A stretch of DNA of 41,638 nucleotides from Caldisericia bacterium (GTDB taxonomy: Bacteria > Caldisericota > Caldisericia > UBA6126), in NCBI GenBank assembly GCA_028700655.1, contig JAQVSG010000011.1, positions 1 to 41,638 of the forward strand, in the 5' to 3' direction. The translations under genes and the position numbers were made by a program. Below, piece after piece: positions 29,382 to 38,439 of the stretch (positions are counted from its first letter, which is position 1; every line of letters begins with the position of its first letter). The notes beneath the pieces are model-generated. The model did not search any database, was not told the origin of the DNA, and worked only from the letters and a program-made list of their open reading frames with translations.

Positions 29382-30545
29382 TTAGCTGGATACAATAAAG
29401 ACTTCAAGAACTCGCTTATATTGCTCGCCGTATAATCTGAATCCTGTGTTTACAAAAATGTTATCGAATTGGACATAGGGTAATTTCGCTTTGGAAACAG
29501 TTTTAGCAACCCACTCCGAAGCTTTTACAGGGTCGCTCTCTGTGCGGAAAAGGGTGGAAGCAAAGCTTAGATAATTGGAGGAAAGTTTGTCAAACGAATA
29601 GTCTTGAGGTAATGTTTGGGATTTCGTAGCGTCTGTTTGAAAGATTACCCGATAGACTTCATGAGGGTTTTTTAAGTACAAACGACAGGTCAGCTCAGAT
29701 TGAGTGTCATCATCAAACATCCGACCATCGATCACCCAGTTTCCGGTGGAAACCATTTTGGGTTCTTCAAAGGTAAGATAGTAGGATTCACGTAACTGAT
29801 TCTGGAATTCCTGTACCTCTATTCCAGGAAGGGTGCTTGAGTGAGTAATTTTCATTTGGTCAATCATGTTCTGGGCTTTGGGAGTCAGGACAAGCATTTT
29901 TTCAAAATCTCGCATTGCTTTTTCAAACTCATTGTTTTGGAAGAAGTATTCTCCCCGTTCAAAATAAGCTTCGTTGAGAATTGTATCAATTTCAGGGGTA
30001 GGATTTAACTGTTTTGCTTGTAGAAGAATTTGAATTCCCTCGGTTAAATGGTTTTCTTCAATTAACAGTAGTCCCTCTTTATACAGATTTTCAAACTCTG
30101 AAAGATGGTTGCTTGTTTCACTATGGATGGGTTGTGAAGGTGGTTTTGAGAATAGTACTCTCCCAACCACAATGATTGCAATGATCAGCAACAAAGAAAG
30201 GACAATTGTAAAAATGGGATTTCTTTGGACTCTTTTTTTCCGTTGAAGTTGTTTTGGACAAGCAGATACGATGGTGGAAATAGTGGGTATTGATAGCAAC
30301 CATCGGTGAAGAGAAGTTACATCAGAAGGATGTACAGGCAAAGAAAGAAACTCTTTTTGTGTTCCTTCAAAATGAATCGTGATCGTTCTATGGTTTTCTC
30401 GTAGAATTTCTGAAAAGAAGATAGCCTGTGTTTCTTGTAAAGGGATGGAGTATTGTTTTTTTCCAATCCATGCAATGAGTGTTTCAGCCGTGGCCAACTG
30501 CAATCTACATTTTCTTTTCTGCGATCGAAAGGTAAACGTTTTCAT
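29382..30545 (-). CDS. Membrane-anchored TPR-containing protein of unknown function
   Basis: Cytoplasmic N-terminal domain, one TM (IFTIVLSLLLIIAIIVVGRVLF), then TPR-like repeats (FENLYKEGLLLIEENHLTEGIQILLQAKQLNP; AYFERGEYFFQNNEFEKAMRDFEKMLVLTP). Confidence 0.65.
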   Translation of the reverse strand: MKTFTFRSQKRKCRLQLATAETLIAWIGKKQYSIPLQETQAIFFSEILRENHRTITIHFEGTQKEFLSLPVHPSDVTSLHRWLLSIPTISTIVSACPKQLQRKKRVQRNPIFTIVLSLLLIIAIIVVGRVLFSKPPSQPIHSETSNHLSEFENLYKEGLLLIEENHLTEGIQILLQAKQLNPTPEIDTILNEAYFERGEYFFQNNEFEKAMRDFEKMLVLTPKAQNMIDQMKITHSSTLPGIEVQEFQNQLRESYYLTFEEPKMVSTGNWVIDGRMFDDDTQSELTCRLYLKNPHEVYRVIFQTDATKSQTLPQDYSFDKLSSNYLSFASTLFRTESDPVKASEWVAKTVSKAKLPYVQFDNIFVNTGFRLYGEQYKRVLEVFIVSS

Positions 30546-30638
30546 AGGTATTCTCTTTCATGGTATTGAAACATCTTCATTATACTCTAACATAGAGGTG
30601 TGCAAAATAAAAGTCCATGAATACTTGAGAGGTATATT

Positions 30639-31379
30639 ATGAAAGGCATTGTACTAGCTGGCGGGATAGGATCAAGACTTTTTCCTTTAACAAAGGCAAC
30701 AAACAAGACATTATTACCGATTGGTAGATTTCCAATGATCTATTATCCTATTATGAATATGAAGCAATGTGGTATTACAGAAATCATGATCGTGACAAAT
30801 CAACTGCATATAGGTGATTTTGCTTCTGTTTTTGGCTCTGGTTCTGAGTATGGAGTTCATATTGTATACGCGGTTCAGGAGAAAGCATTGGGAATTGTGG
30901 ATGCACTCAAGGAAGCAAGAGATTTTTCTTATGGAGACTCCATGATGCTTTTTCTGGGAGACTGTATATTTGAAAAACCTATTCATTATTTCCATACGGC
31001 GTATGTACAAAAGCAGAATGGAAAAGGGGCTCGAGTACTATTATACGAAGTGCCCGATCCAGAAAGATTCGGGGTTGCAACCATAGAGGGTGATTTAATC
31101 ACTGAGATTGAAGAGAAGCCAAAGTATCCAAAAAGTAATTTTGCAGTTGTGGGGGCTTACTTATATGATCAGACCGCATGGGATAAGATTCCCCACATCA
31201 CTCCTTCTGCACGCGGAGAATATGAGATTACTAGCTTGAACAATATGTACATCCAAGAGCGATCCATGCAATACGATGTAGTTCAGGGGAAATGGTTTGA
31301 TGCCGGTACATTTCAAACTTTACTAGATGCAGGGAGCGTTATGATGGAAGTTTATGACAATTCGCAAAAGGACCTTTGA
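30639..31379 (+). CDS. Short sugar-phosphate nucleotidyltransferase (RmlA-like)
   Basis: [84 protein letters not shown]; 246 aa. Confidence 0.9.
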   Translation: MKGIVLAGGIGSRLFPLTKATNKTLLPIGRFPMIYYPIMNMKQCGITEIMIVTNQLHIGDFASVFGSGSEYGVHIVYAVQEKALGIVDALKEARDFSYGDSMMLFLGDCIFEKPIHYFHTAYVQKQNGKGARVLLYEVPDPERFGVATIEGDLITEIEEKPKYPKSNFAVVGAYLYDQTAWDKIPHITPSARGEYEITSLNNMYIQERSMQYDVVQGKWFDAGTFQTLLDAGSVMMEVYDNSQKDL

Positions 31380-31452
31380 TTCAATATACTCATCGCCGAA
31401 AAGTTGTGTGGAATGCAGAGAAACGACACATTACGATGGATTATTGAACAGC

Positions 31453-33021
31453 ATGTTGAATCCAATTAAAAACACCTTCAATGCGCATAAATGGCAGGCC
31501 ACTTTTTTTATTGTTGCCTTTGTATTGTTCCTTGTTCTGGTAACCTATGCTTCTTCTGGTCCTTATATTGATGATCACTACTGGTATTTAGCAGACATTG
31601 AATCCATTCTTCAAGGGCGAGGTGTGCAATCCAACAATATATTTCCCATTGAAGCAATACAAGGCAAAGTAATCAACAACCCTCCTTTTGTGCACAATTC
31701 TCCATTTATCTATATAGCGGCTGTTTTAGGGATCTTTTTTGGGGCTTACAGTGGTTGGATCCTCTTGTCAATTCTTTGCAGTCTTCTTGCTGCATGGTTG
31801 ATATACAAAACCGTTTCATTGGTTGCCAATACTTCCAAAGCGCTGCTTGCAGGTGGTTTCTATTTGCTTTTACCAAGCACTATTTGGGTTTCTTCTGAGC
31901 TTATCGTAGAGGCTATGATAGCGCCCTTTATGGTTTGGATTGTGTATTTGTATCTATCTTCAAAAGATCGTTTTTTGCCTTGGATTTGGATGATTCTGAT
32001 GGCTGTTTTTGTTTCGATCACCAAGGCCAATTTTGTTTTGCTTCTAGCTATTATTCCTGGCGCCTACCTTGTTCATCACTGGCGTAAGAAGTTCTATATA
32101 TTGCGAACATTTGCTCTTGTTTTTGTCGCGATTATCACTTTTTTCGTTATAACCCCTTTGTTTCCCAACAATGCTGCTTCTTCGGAGAATGCCTTACAAT
32201 CTTATTTGAACATCATTCATGTGGGCGTACCCGGTAAAACAAGCAATATGGAATCGTATTTCAACATACATCCAACCAATTATAGCTTTGATGAATATGT
32301 AGAGAATTTGGTTCTGAAAACAAAAAAGAGCCTGCGCCTTCAATTATTGAATGTCAATCTGGACGGTATTGCCTTTTATATTCCCTTCAATATATTGTAT
32401 TTATTGTGTATCACAGGACTTTTTTTTTCAATCCGACGAAAGAAAAAGCTTGAAAAGAAATTGTATGGAGCAGCCATCGTCCTTTTTTTTGTTTATTTAC
32501 TTACGATCTGTCTCATGCAAAATCAGTTTCGATACATGCAAATGTTCTATCCCATCCCCCTAATTGGTGCTTTTGGTTATGCTTATCATAGGCATAAAGA
32601 GTTTCCAAAACATCAAAAGAAACAGTTATTCAATACAGTTCTCTTTTCCATTGTAACTCTGTTTCTTGTTTATATCAGCTTCACTCTTATTCAGCAACAA
32701 CGCGCATATGGGATTTCGGCAGCAGAACGATATCAGACATTTTCTGAATCGATACATTCTGTGCCTGCAACGGATGCTATTATGGTAGAGGGTATTAAGT
32801 ACTATACTTTGTATGGCTATGTGCTACAACCCAGGCGTGTTTTATATGTTATCGATTCGTATACCCAAAAGGACCTTGAAACGATAATGCGAAACGGAAG
32901 TGCTACGTGGCTTTTGTGCGAAGACTCTTCTCCCATTATTGATACATTGCATCTTCTTGGTACACCAAGGACACGACTACTTTCTCCTTTGGAAAATCTT
33001 GTACTAGTCAAACTTGAATAG
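31453..33021 (+). CDS. GT-C fold membrane glycosyltransferase-like protein (GT39/ArnT-like)
   Basis: About 10 hydrophobic segments; acidic motif in the first extracytoplasmic loop (ASSGPYIDDHYWYLADIESILQGRG). The ORF track start is 31354, overlapping the upstream gene; internal ATG 31453 judged more likely. Confidence 0.7.
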   Translation: MLNPIKNTFNAHKWQATFFIVAFVLFLVLVTYASSGPYIDDHYWYLADIESILQGRGVQSNNIFPIEAIQGKVINNPPFVHNSPFIYIAAVLGIFFGAYSGWILLSILCSLLAAWLIYKTVSLVANTSKALLAGGFYLLLPSTIWVSSELIVEAMIAPFMVWIVYLYLSSKDRFLPWIWMILMAVFVSITKANFVLLLAIIPGAYLVHHWRKKFYILRTFALVFVAIITFFVITPLFPNNAASSENALQSYLNIIHVGVPGKTSNMESYFNIHPTNYSFDEYVENLVLKTKKSLRLQLLNVNLDGIAFYIPFNILYLLCITGLFFSIRRKKKLEKKLYGAAIVLFFVYLLTICLMQNQFRYMQMFYPIPLIGAFGYAYHRHKEFPKHQKKQLFNTVLFSIVTLFLVYISFTLIQQQRAYGISAAERYQTFSESIHSVPATDAIMVEGIKYYTLYGYVLQPRRVLYVIDSYTQKDLETIMRNGSATWLLCEDSSPIIDTLHLLGTPRTRLLSPLENLVLVKLE

Positions 33022-33024
33022 GAT

Positions 33025-34761
33025 TTATGGAGTGGATAGATAGAAAAACACCCATCCTTCCTCTTTTCCTGCATGATTAAAATAGCGGAAGTCATGCACA
33101 ATTTCTACATGAACTGTTTGGTTGCCAAGTAATGGTGAGTAGTGATTGGTGAAGTGTTTTTCAAAATTGTTTTTAAAATGAGAAAACGATCCCTTTGGAT
33201 GCACAAAAAAGAAACAAACATACTCTTTGTTGTTAACCATTTTCAAGCACAATTCCCGACCGTTTTGTATTCCAAGCGAATGTAAGTGTTCATAGTAGTA
33301 AGGAGAATGTACCATCCAACCCTCGGGAAGAAGATGCAAATGGGGGAAGAAACTTGTTCTTGTCCAAGGAGAAACTGCTATATTCAATGTGGGAATTTGA
33401 GCAAAGTTTGTGTTAGCAGGGAAATGGTATATCATTGTGTTGGCAATTCTCTGATTGTATTGGGCTATTCTTTGTGTTTTATTGGTTTGAACAACACTTA
33501 AGTAACATATTCCCCCCAGCATGAAAACAATAATGATCACTGGGAAAGATTTGGGAATCCATGTAACCGATTGTTTTTTTTGAGGAAACAAAGAAAAAGA
33601 GAAAATCACGATGTAGAGAAAAGTTAATAAGGGATAGAAAACCCTTATTTGGTAGCGGATAAAAAGTAATCCTAAAGTGCAAAACAAGATATAAAGAACA
33701 AACATGGAGATAACAAAAGACTCATGTTTTGTTGAAGAACTCACAAGTATATTATTGTTCCGTTTTTCAGGCACACTGGAAGTAGTTTGAAAAAGAAAAA
33801 AGAGAAGAAGAATGAAAATCCAATGAAACAATGTAAATGGGAACTCTTTCCATCCATTTTCCCAATTCCAGAGTTTGAAAATGTCAAAATGTTGCTTGAT
33901 GAAGCTGCTCATTGTTGAATGATTATAGATTGTCTCATCGTGAGTCCACCAAGAGCCTAAAATATACATATCTTCTTCTGGAAATGACTGGACAACAGTA
34001 CTCTTTGGTATGTTTTTAAGGAAAGGTGTGTCAATAAGAAGACTTCTGTCTTTTTGTATTTTTTGATATTTGGTGGAAACTTCGTTATAAAAAGGTTCTG
34101 TGAATCCAATACAGAAAGAGAATGCAAGCAAGGGAATCATAACAAAAAGCAGCTTTTTTTTTGCTACGGTGGAACTTTTGAGAATAAAAAATACGATACC
34201 GGGCAGACTGATGATGAATGCAATCGGAAAAATGCTAGGCCTTGCAAGGATACTGGTTGCTAGGAGGAGTCCTATGAACTGAAAAGAAACCACATTCGTA
34301 TTGGGATGAAAAGAATTCCACACTAAGGAAGTGACTCCAATAAACCACAAAAAAAGGCTTAAGGAGGTGAAGCTTATCTGGAAAAAGAAAAAATTACAAA
34401 TGACAATAAAACCTGATATGGAAATGATTCTTGATGCATTGTTACGAGACATACAATAGAGAATTTTTATGCCTACAAATAGACCTATCGACTGAAACAC
34501 TAGAATGAATGAAAAAAGCCATGGGAAAGAAGGTATTTTTTGATAAAGGAAATAGAGAATGCTACTGAGAAGTGGCGATAAGAAAATACTATTTGGATGA
34601 GATATCCCATCAAATCCTCCCCGAAGGATTTCAACAATAGCTGCATCATCAGAGAAGAAGTATAAAAATGAATGGAAACATAGAAGAAGGCATAGGATAA
34701 AGATCGCAGTAATTAGAAAAGGAACTGTGTTCTCTTTGACGAGAAGTAGCTTTCTTTTCAT
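33025..34761 (-). CDS. GT-C fold multi-spanning membrane protein, putative lipid-sugar-dependent glycosyltransferase
   Basis: Multiple TM segments with early acidic loop YFFSDDAAIVEILRGGFDGISHPN, and a C-terminal extracytoplasmic domain; ATG at 34761 overlaps the aminotransferase stop as ATGA. Confidence 0.65.
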   Translation of the reverse strand: MKRKLLLVKENTVPFLITAIFILCLLLCFHSFLYFFSDDAAIVEILRGGFDGISHPNSIFLSPLLSSILYFLYQKIPSFPWLFSFILVFQSIGLFVGIKILYCMSRNNASRIISISGFIVICNFFFFQISFTSLSLFLWFIGVTSLVWNSFHPNTNVVSFQFIGLLLATSILARPSIFPIAFIISLPGIVFFILKSSTVAKKKLLFVMIPLLAFSFCIGFTEPFYNEVSTKYQKIQKDRSLLIDTPFLKNIPKSTVVQSFPEEDMYILGSWWTHDETIYNHSTMSSFIKQHFDIFKLWNWENGWKEFPFTLFHWIFILLLFFLFQTTSSVPEKRNNNILVSSSTKHESFVISMFVLYILFCTLGLLFIRYQIRVFYPLLTFLYIVIFSFSLFPQKKQSVTWIPKSFPVIIIVFMLGGICYLSVVQTNKTQRIAQYNQRIANTMIYHFPANTNFAQIPTLNIAVSPWTRTSFFPHLHLLPEGWMVHSPYYYEHLHSLGIQNGRELCLKMVNNKEYVCFFFVHPKGSFSHFKNNFEKHFTNHYSPLLGNQTVHVEIVHDFRYFNHAGKEEGWVFFYLSTP

Positions 34762-35894
34762 GAAGGATTGAAAAACATCTTGATATGGGAGCAAATATAC
34801 AGAATTTCTGTTTTAGTAAGGCCATAAAACATGGGAAGTCTCAGCAATCGAGAACTTTCTTTGGATGTGAAGTGGTCTTGTCCATGAAATCGTCCATATT
34901 TTTTTCCCGCGGGAGAAGAATGCAGCGGGATGTAATGAAAAACGGAATGGATTCCTTGTTTTTTTAGATAGTCCATGAGGGAGTTGCGTGTGTTTTCGTC
35001 CTTTGTTTTGACATAGAACATGTGGGCATTGTGCCGACATTCTTTAGGTACCGATGGTAAGGTCAGAAAACCTTTTTCTTGCAGCAACATTAGTTGGCTG
35101 TAATACAGATTCCAAGAATTCATGCGATCCGTAAGAATGGTTTTTTCTTCCATAAATTGACCAAAAAGATAGGCTGCACTCATCTCATTCAATAGATACG
35201 AGGAACCAAGATCGATCCATGTATATTTGTCAACTTCTCCACGAAAGAATTTTTCTCGATTGGTGCCTTTTTCGCGAATAATCTCAGCCTTCTCAATAAG
35301 AATGGGGTTGTTAAGTAGTATAGCTCCTCCTTCCCCGCAAGAATAGTTTTTGGTTTCATGAAAACTAAAACAACCGATGCTTCCTACAGTGCCTACATAG
35401 TTTCCATTGTAGGAAGATCCTACTCCTTGTGCAGCATCTTCAATGATGGGAATGTTGTATTTGTCACCGATTCGTATTATTTCATCCATATGGCAGGATA
35501 CACCTGCATAATGCACCACAACAATTGCTTTGGTTTTATCGGTGATAGCCGATTCAATGCATTGTTCGTTGATGTTCATTGTGTCTGGCCGAATATCAAC
35601 AAAAACCAACCGAACTCCCCACAGGGCAAAAGCATTCGCTGTGGAGGTGAAAGTGTAGGATGGAAGAACAACCTCGTCTCCTGGTTTTAGCTGAAGAATC
35701 AAGGAAGCCATTTCCAATGCATGCGTACCCGAAGGAGTGAGAAATGCTTTTTTGCATTGATACCGATCTTCGATCCATTGACAACATTTTTTGTTAAAGG
35801 GTCCATCACCAGAAAACTTTTGGTTTTGAAATACGACCTCTATGTATTTTTTTTCTTTTCCTGTTATGCAAGGTTTGTTGAATGGAATGTTCAT
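34758..35894 (-). CDS. wecE: dTDP-4-amino-4,6-dideoxygalactose transaminase (DegT/DnrJ/EryC1 family, WecE/RffA-like)
   Basis: IPFNKPCITGKEKKYIEVVFQNQKFSGDGPFNKKCCQWIEDRYQCKKAFLTPSGTHALEMASLIL..PGDEVVLPSYTFTSTANAFALWGVRLVFVDIRPDTMNI closely follows the WecE/RffA pattern as I recall it; PLP-Lys region FHETKNYSCGEGGAI. Confidence 0.85.
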   Translation of the reverse strand: MNIPFNKPCITGKEKKYIEVVFQNQKFSGDGPFNKKCCQWIEDRYQCKKAFLTPSGTHALEMASLILQLKPGDEVVLPSYTFTSTANAFALWGVRLVFVDIRPDTMNINEQCIESAITDKTKAIVVVHYAGVSCHMDEIIRIGDKYNIPIIEDAAQGVGSSYNGNYVGTVGSIGCFSFHETKNYSCGEGGAILLNNPILIEKAEIIREKGTNREKFFRGEVDKYTWIDLGSSYLLNEMSAAYLFGQFMEEKTILTDRMNSWNLYYSQLMLLQEKGFLTLPSVPKECRHNAHMFYVKTKDENTRNSLMDYLKKQGIHSVFHYIPLHSSPAGKKYGRFHGQDHFTSKESSRLLRLPMFYGLTKTEILYICSHIKMFFNPS

Positions 35895-35914
35895 AGAATC
35901 CGTCCAATCTATTT

Positions 35915-36250
35915 TTAAAGCGTGAAAATAAAAATTCCTATTACAATGACAATAGTTCCCAAAAGGGTTTTTTTTGAGACTCTTTCTTTAAGAATAACAG
36001 TGCTTAAAAACAATACAATGATATATCCCAGTGACTGAATAACCGGTCCTTCTTTAAGGGGAATACTTTTGTACGCAAGGATGGTTAGAAAGGAAGATAA
36101 AAAAAGGAAAATATAGGCTACCATCACAAGTGGATTAACATATTCTTTGAATTTGGATGCATGATGTTTGTTGGCACTCATTTTTAGCAATATCTGGCAA
36201 TGAGCAGCAATAATGACGGCACATGTGAAAAGAATATATGGATTAATCAT
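35915..36250 (-). CDS. Four-TM EamA/SMR-like half transporter (ArnE/ArnF-like), subunit 2
   Basis: 111 aa, four hydrophobic segments; AYKSIPLKEGPVIQSLGYIIVLFLSTVILKERVSKKTLLGTIVIVIGIFIF; start overlaps previous stop (ATGATTAA). Confidence 0.72.
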   Translation of the reverse strand: MINPYILFTCAVIIAAHCQILLKMSANKHHASKFKEYVNPLVMVAYIFLFLSSFLTILAYKSIPLKEGPVIQSLGYIIVLFLSTVILKERVSKKTLLGTIVIVIGIFIFTL

Positions 36251-36611
36251 GGTTTTGAAACACTATATAGATGCCTATGCTTATAACCACAGCACCTACG
36301 ATATTATAGAGGGAGATTGTTTCATCAAAAAGGAAAAGGGAACCCATAAATGTCCATAAAAAAATAGCTCCTCTATTGGCATAAGCTATAGAAAGATCCA
36401 TTTTTTTCAAGACTTGTTGCCACAGCACTGCATATACAATGAGAAGTACAAATTCAATACCGTACAAGAGATAGAAATGAAAGGAAGAAAGGGAATGATT
36501 TGATGCCAGTTTTGCAAATATACCAGAAAGAGAAAATAGAAAAAGAGAAAAATGCAGGAAGAAAAAATCGTGAGAAAACCTTTTAACTGAAAATTTGTGA
36601 TGCCTTATCAT
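36243..36611 (-). CDS. Four-TM EamA/SMR-like half transporter (ArnE/ArnF-like), subunit 1
   Basis: About 122 aa from ATG 36611 (ATGA overlap with upstream stop); WQQVLKKMDLSIAYANRGAIFLWTFMGSLFLFDETISLYNIVGAVVISIGIYIV. Confidence 0.72.
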   Translation of the reverse strand: MIRHHKFSVKRFSHDFFFLHFSLFLFSLSGIFAKLASNHSLSSFHFYLLYGIEFVLLIVYAVLWQQVLKKMDLSIAYANRGAIFLWTFMGSLFLFDETISLYNIVGAVVISIGIYIVFQNHD

Positions 36612-37504
36612 GATAGATTGTGAAAGTGGTAAAGGTCGAATACATGGAAGGGTTGAAAATGAAGTTTTTGCCATACTTTTTGGACAGACAGGTTATGAAT
36701 TTGTGTGGATACTGTCACAACAGAAACAGACTTTTGGAAAGAATCATGCAATACATGTTTGCACAACACCTCATATATACCTCTTTGGCGGAAATGAGGA
36801 GAAACTGCATTTAACACAATGTCTGTAGAAGAAAGTGAATCCACGGTTGCAATAAAACCTGTTACAGTAGAAGAATCCATGTGCGTGTAAATAGCACTGT
36901 TGTCTGCCCGGGATAAGGTATCAATCCATTCGATGTATACTTCAGCCGAGAGAGGCCGTAGTAAAGGAGATAGAGAGTAGTGGCTTTCATAGTTCTGAAA
37001 GGATTCTTCGGTTATTTTTCGTAACATTGTTTTCGTAGCAGGAGTACTATTGTTTTTTGATACATTCTTTTGAGGAAGATGCGAAGCCTGGGGAATGATG
37101 CCGTAACATATGGTTGAATCCATGTAAGTATATTCAGGCCCTTTTTCTATAAGGGCACTTTTGATGAAAGGAAATTCCTTGGGAACTCGCAATATGTAAT
37201 ATCCTTTTTGGTTTTTTGCTAGGGTTTGAATGTAGGCGATGGCATCTTGATAAAAAGGATATAGAGACTCGTCAAAAGGATCCACATGATCAAAACAAAA
37301 GCTGATTCCAAAAATAGGAAATTGGTAAAGAATGGAAAGATTTTCAATGTTGTACCACCGTACCCCAATTTTATGAGTATTGGAAGATGTTAGAAAATGG
37401 TAGGAAGAGCTCTTCTTTTCAATTTCTTGAGAAACGATGGAAGGTGAATGTAAAAAAATGTTTTCTGCAAGGCGGTTTTTTTGATCTATATAGGATCGTT
37501 TCAC
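36608..37504 (-). CDS. GNAT-family N-acetyltransferase, WecD/RffC-like (putative dTDP-4-amino-4,6-dideoxygalactose N-acetyltransferase)
   Basis: C-terminal GNAT block DIVLNAVSPHFRQRGIYEVLCKHVLHDSFQKSVSVVTVSTQIHNLSVQKVWQKLHFQPFHVFDLYHFH; operonic with wecE, rmlA and rmlB. Confidence 0.75.
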   Translation of the reverse strand: MKRSYIDQKNRLAENIFLHSPSIVSQEIEKKSSSYHFLTSSNTHKIGVRWYNIENLSILYQFPIFGISFCFDHVDPFDESLYPFYQDAIAYIQTLAKNQKGYYILRVPKEFPFIKSALIEKGPEYTYMDSTICYGIIPQASHLPQKNVSKNNSTPATKTMLRKITEESFQNYESHYSLSPLLRPLSAEVYIEWIDTLSRADNSAIYTHMDSSTVTGFIATVDSLSSTDIVLNAVSPHFRQRGIYEVLCKHVLHDSFQKSVSVVTVSTQIHNLSVQKVWQKLHFQPFHVFDLYHFHNLS

Positions 37505-38439
37505 TTGGAATCATCTTTTTTAAGGGAGGTATATTTTTTTTTAACGATAGTGAAGGGGCGATCTTTTGTTTCTGTAAAAACCTTGGAAAGATATATTCCG
37601 ATCACTCCTACAAACAATATTATAATGCCCCCTAAGAGCCATACAGAGGCAATGAGAGATGTCCATCCTTCCACGCTACGTCCAAAAAGAAAATAATTGA
37701 ATACAAGTAAGGCTACGTATAAAAAAGAAAAAAAGGTAATGAATAAGCCTGTGTTAAAAATGAAAAGAAGGGGTCTACTGCTGAACGATGTAATAGAATT
37801 AATGGCCAGCTGGAGTTTTTTCTTCAAGGAGTACGTAGAGCTTCCTTTTGAGTGCTTCTGTGCAAGAAAGGGAGTTTGCTTATACCCGGTATAATAAAAA
37901 ACGTTGTCAAGAGAAAGTTCTTGTTCCCGGAATTGTAGAAGTCCTTCAACGTAGTCTCTTTTCATTAATCGGGCAATAAAAATATTTTCTGGAATTCTTT
38001 CTTGAATGATGTAATTTCGAAAGTTGTAAAAAAATTGTCCGGAACATCTCTCAAAGTAGTTTCCTTTTCTTTTCTTTTGAACACCATAGACAACATCACT
38101 GTCTGTTTCTAGCATTTTGGTATAAAAAGGAAATAGAAGTTCTGGTTCTTCTTCTAAATCGCAATCGATTAAAAAAACCAAATCGCCTGAGGATTCCTTT
38201 AAACCTGTCATGATAGCTTTGTGATGCCCAAAGTTGCGAGATAAATCTAACACAATAATAGAAGGATCTTGTTGCATCAAAGTTTTTGCAACTGCAAGAG
38301 AGGAATCTGGCGAACCATCGTTTACAAAAACAATTTCATAGTCATTCGTTATCTGACAGATTTGAGGGTGGATTCGAGAATAAAATTCTTGCATGTAGCT
38401 ACTGGAATAATAAAGAGTTGTTACTACAGATAATTTCAT
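37501..38439 (-). CDS. GT2 family polyprenyl-phosphate glycosyltransferase (ArnC/GtrB/DPM1-like) with two C-terminal TM segments
   Basis: [76 protein letters not shown]; two C-terminal TM helices then FTETKDRPFTIVKKKY. Confidence 0.88.
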   Translation of the reverse strand: MKLSVVTTLYYSSSYMQEFYSRIHPQICQITNDYEIVFVNDGSPDSSLAVAKTLMQQDPSIIVLDLSRNFGHHKAIMTGLKESSGDLVFLIDCDLEEEPELLFPFYTKMLETDSDVVYGVQKKRKGNYFERCSGQFFYNFRNYIIQERIPENIFIARLMKRDYVEGLLQFREQELSLDNVFYYTGYKQTPFLAQKHSKGSSTYSLKKKLQLAINSITSFSSRPLLFIFNTGLFITFFSFLYVALLVFNYFLFGRSVEGWTSLIASVWLLGGIIILFVGVIGIYLSKVFTETKDRPFTIVKKKYTSLKKDDSK

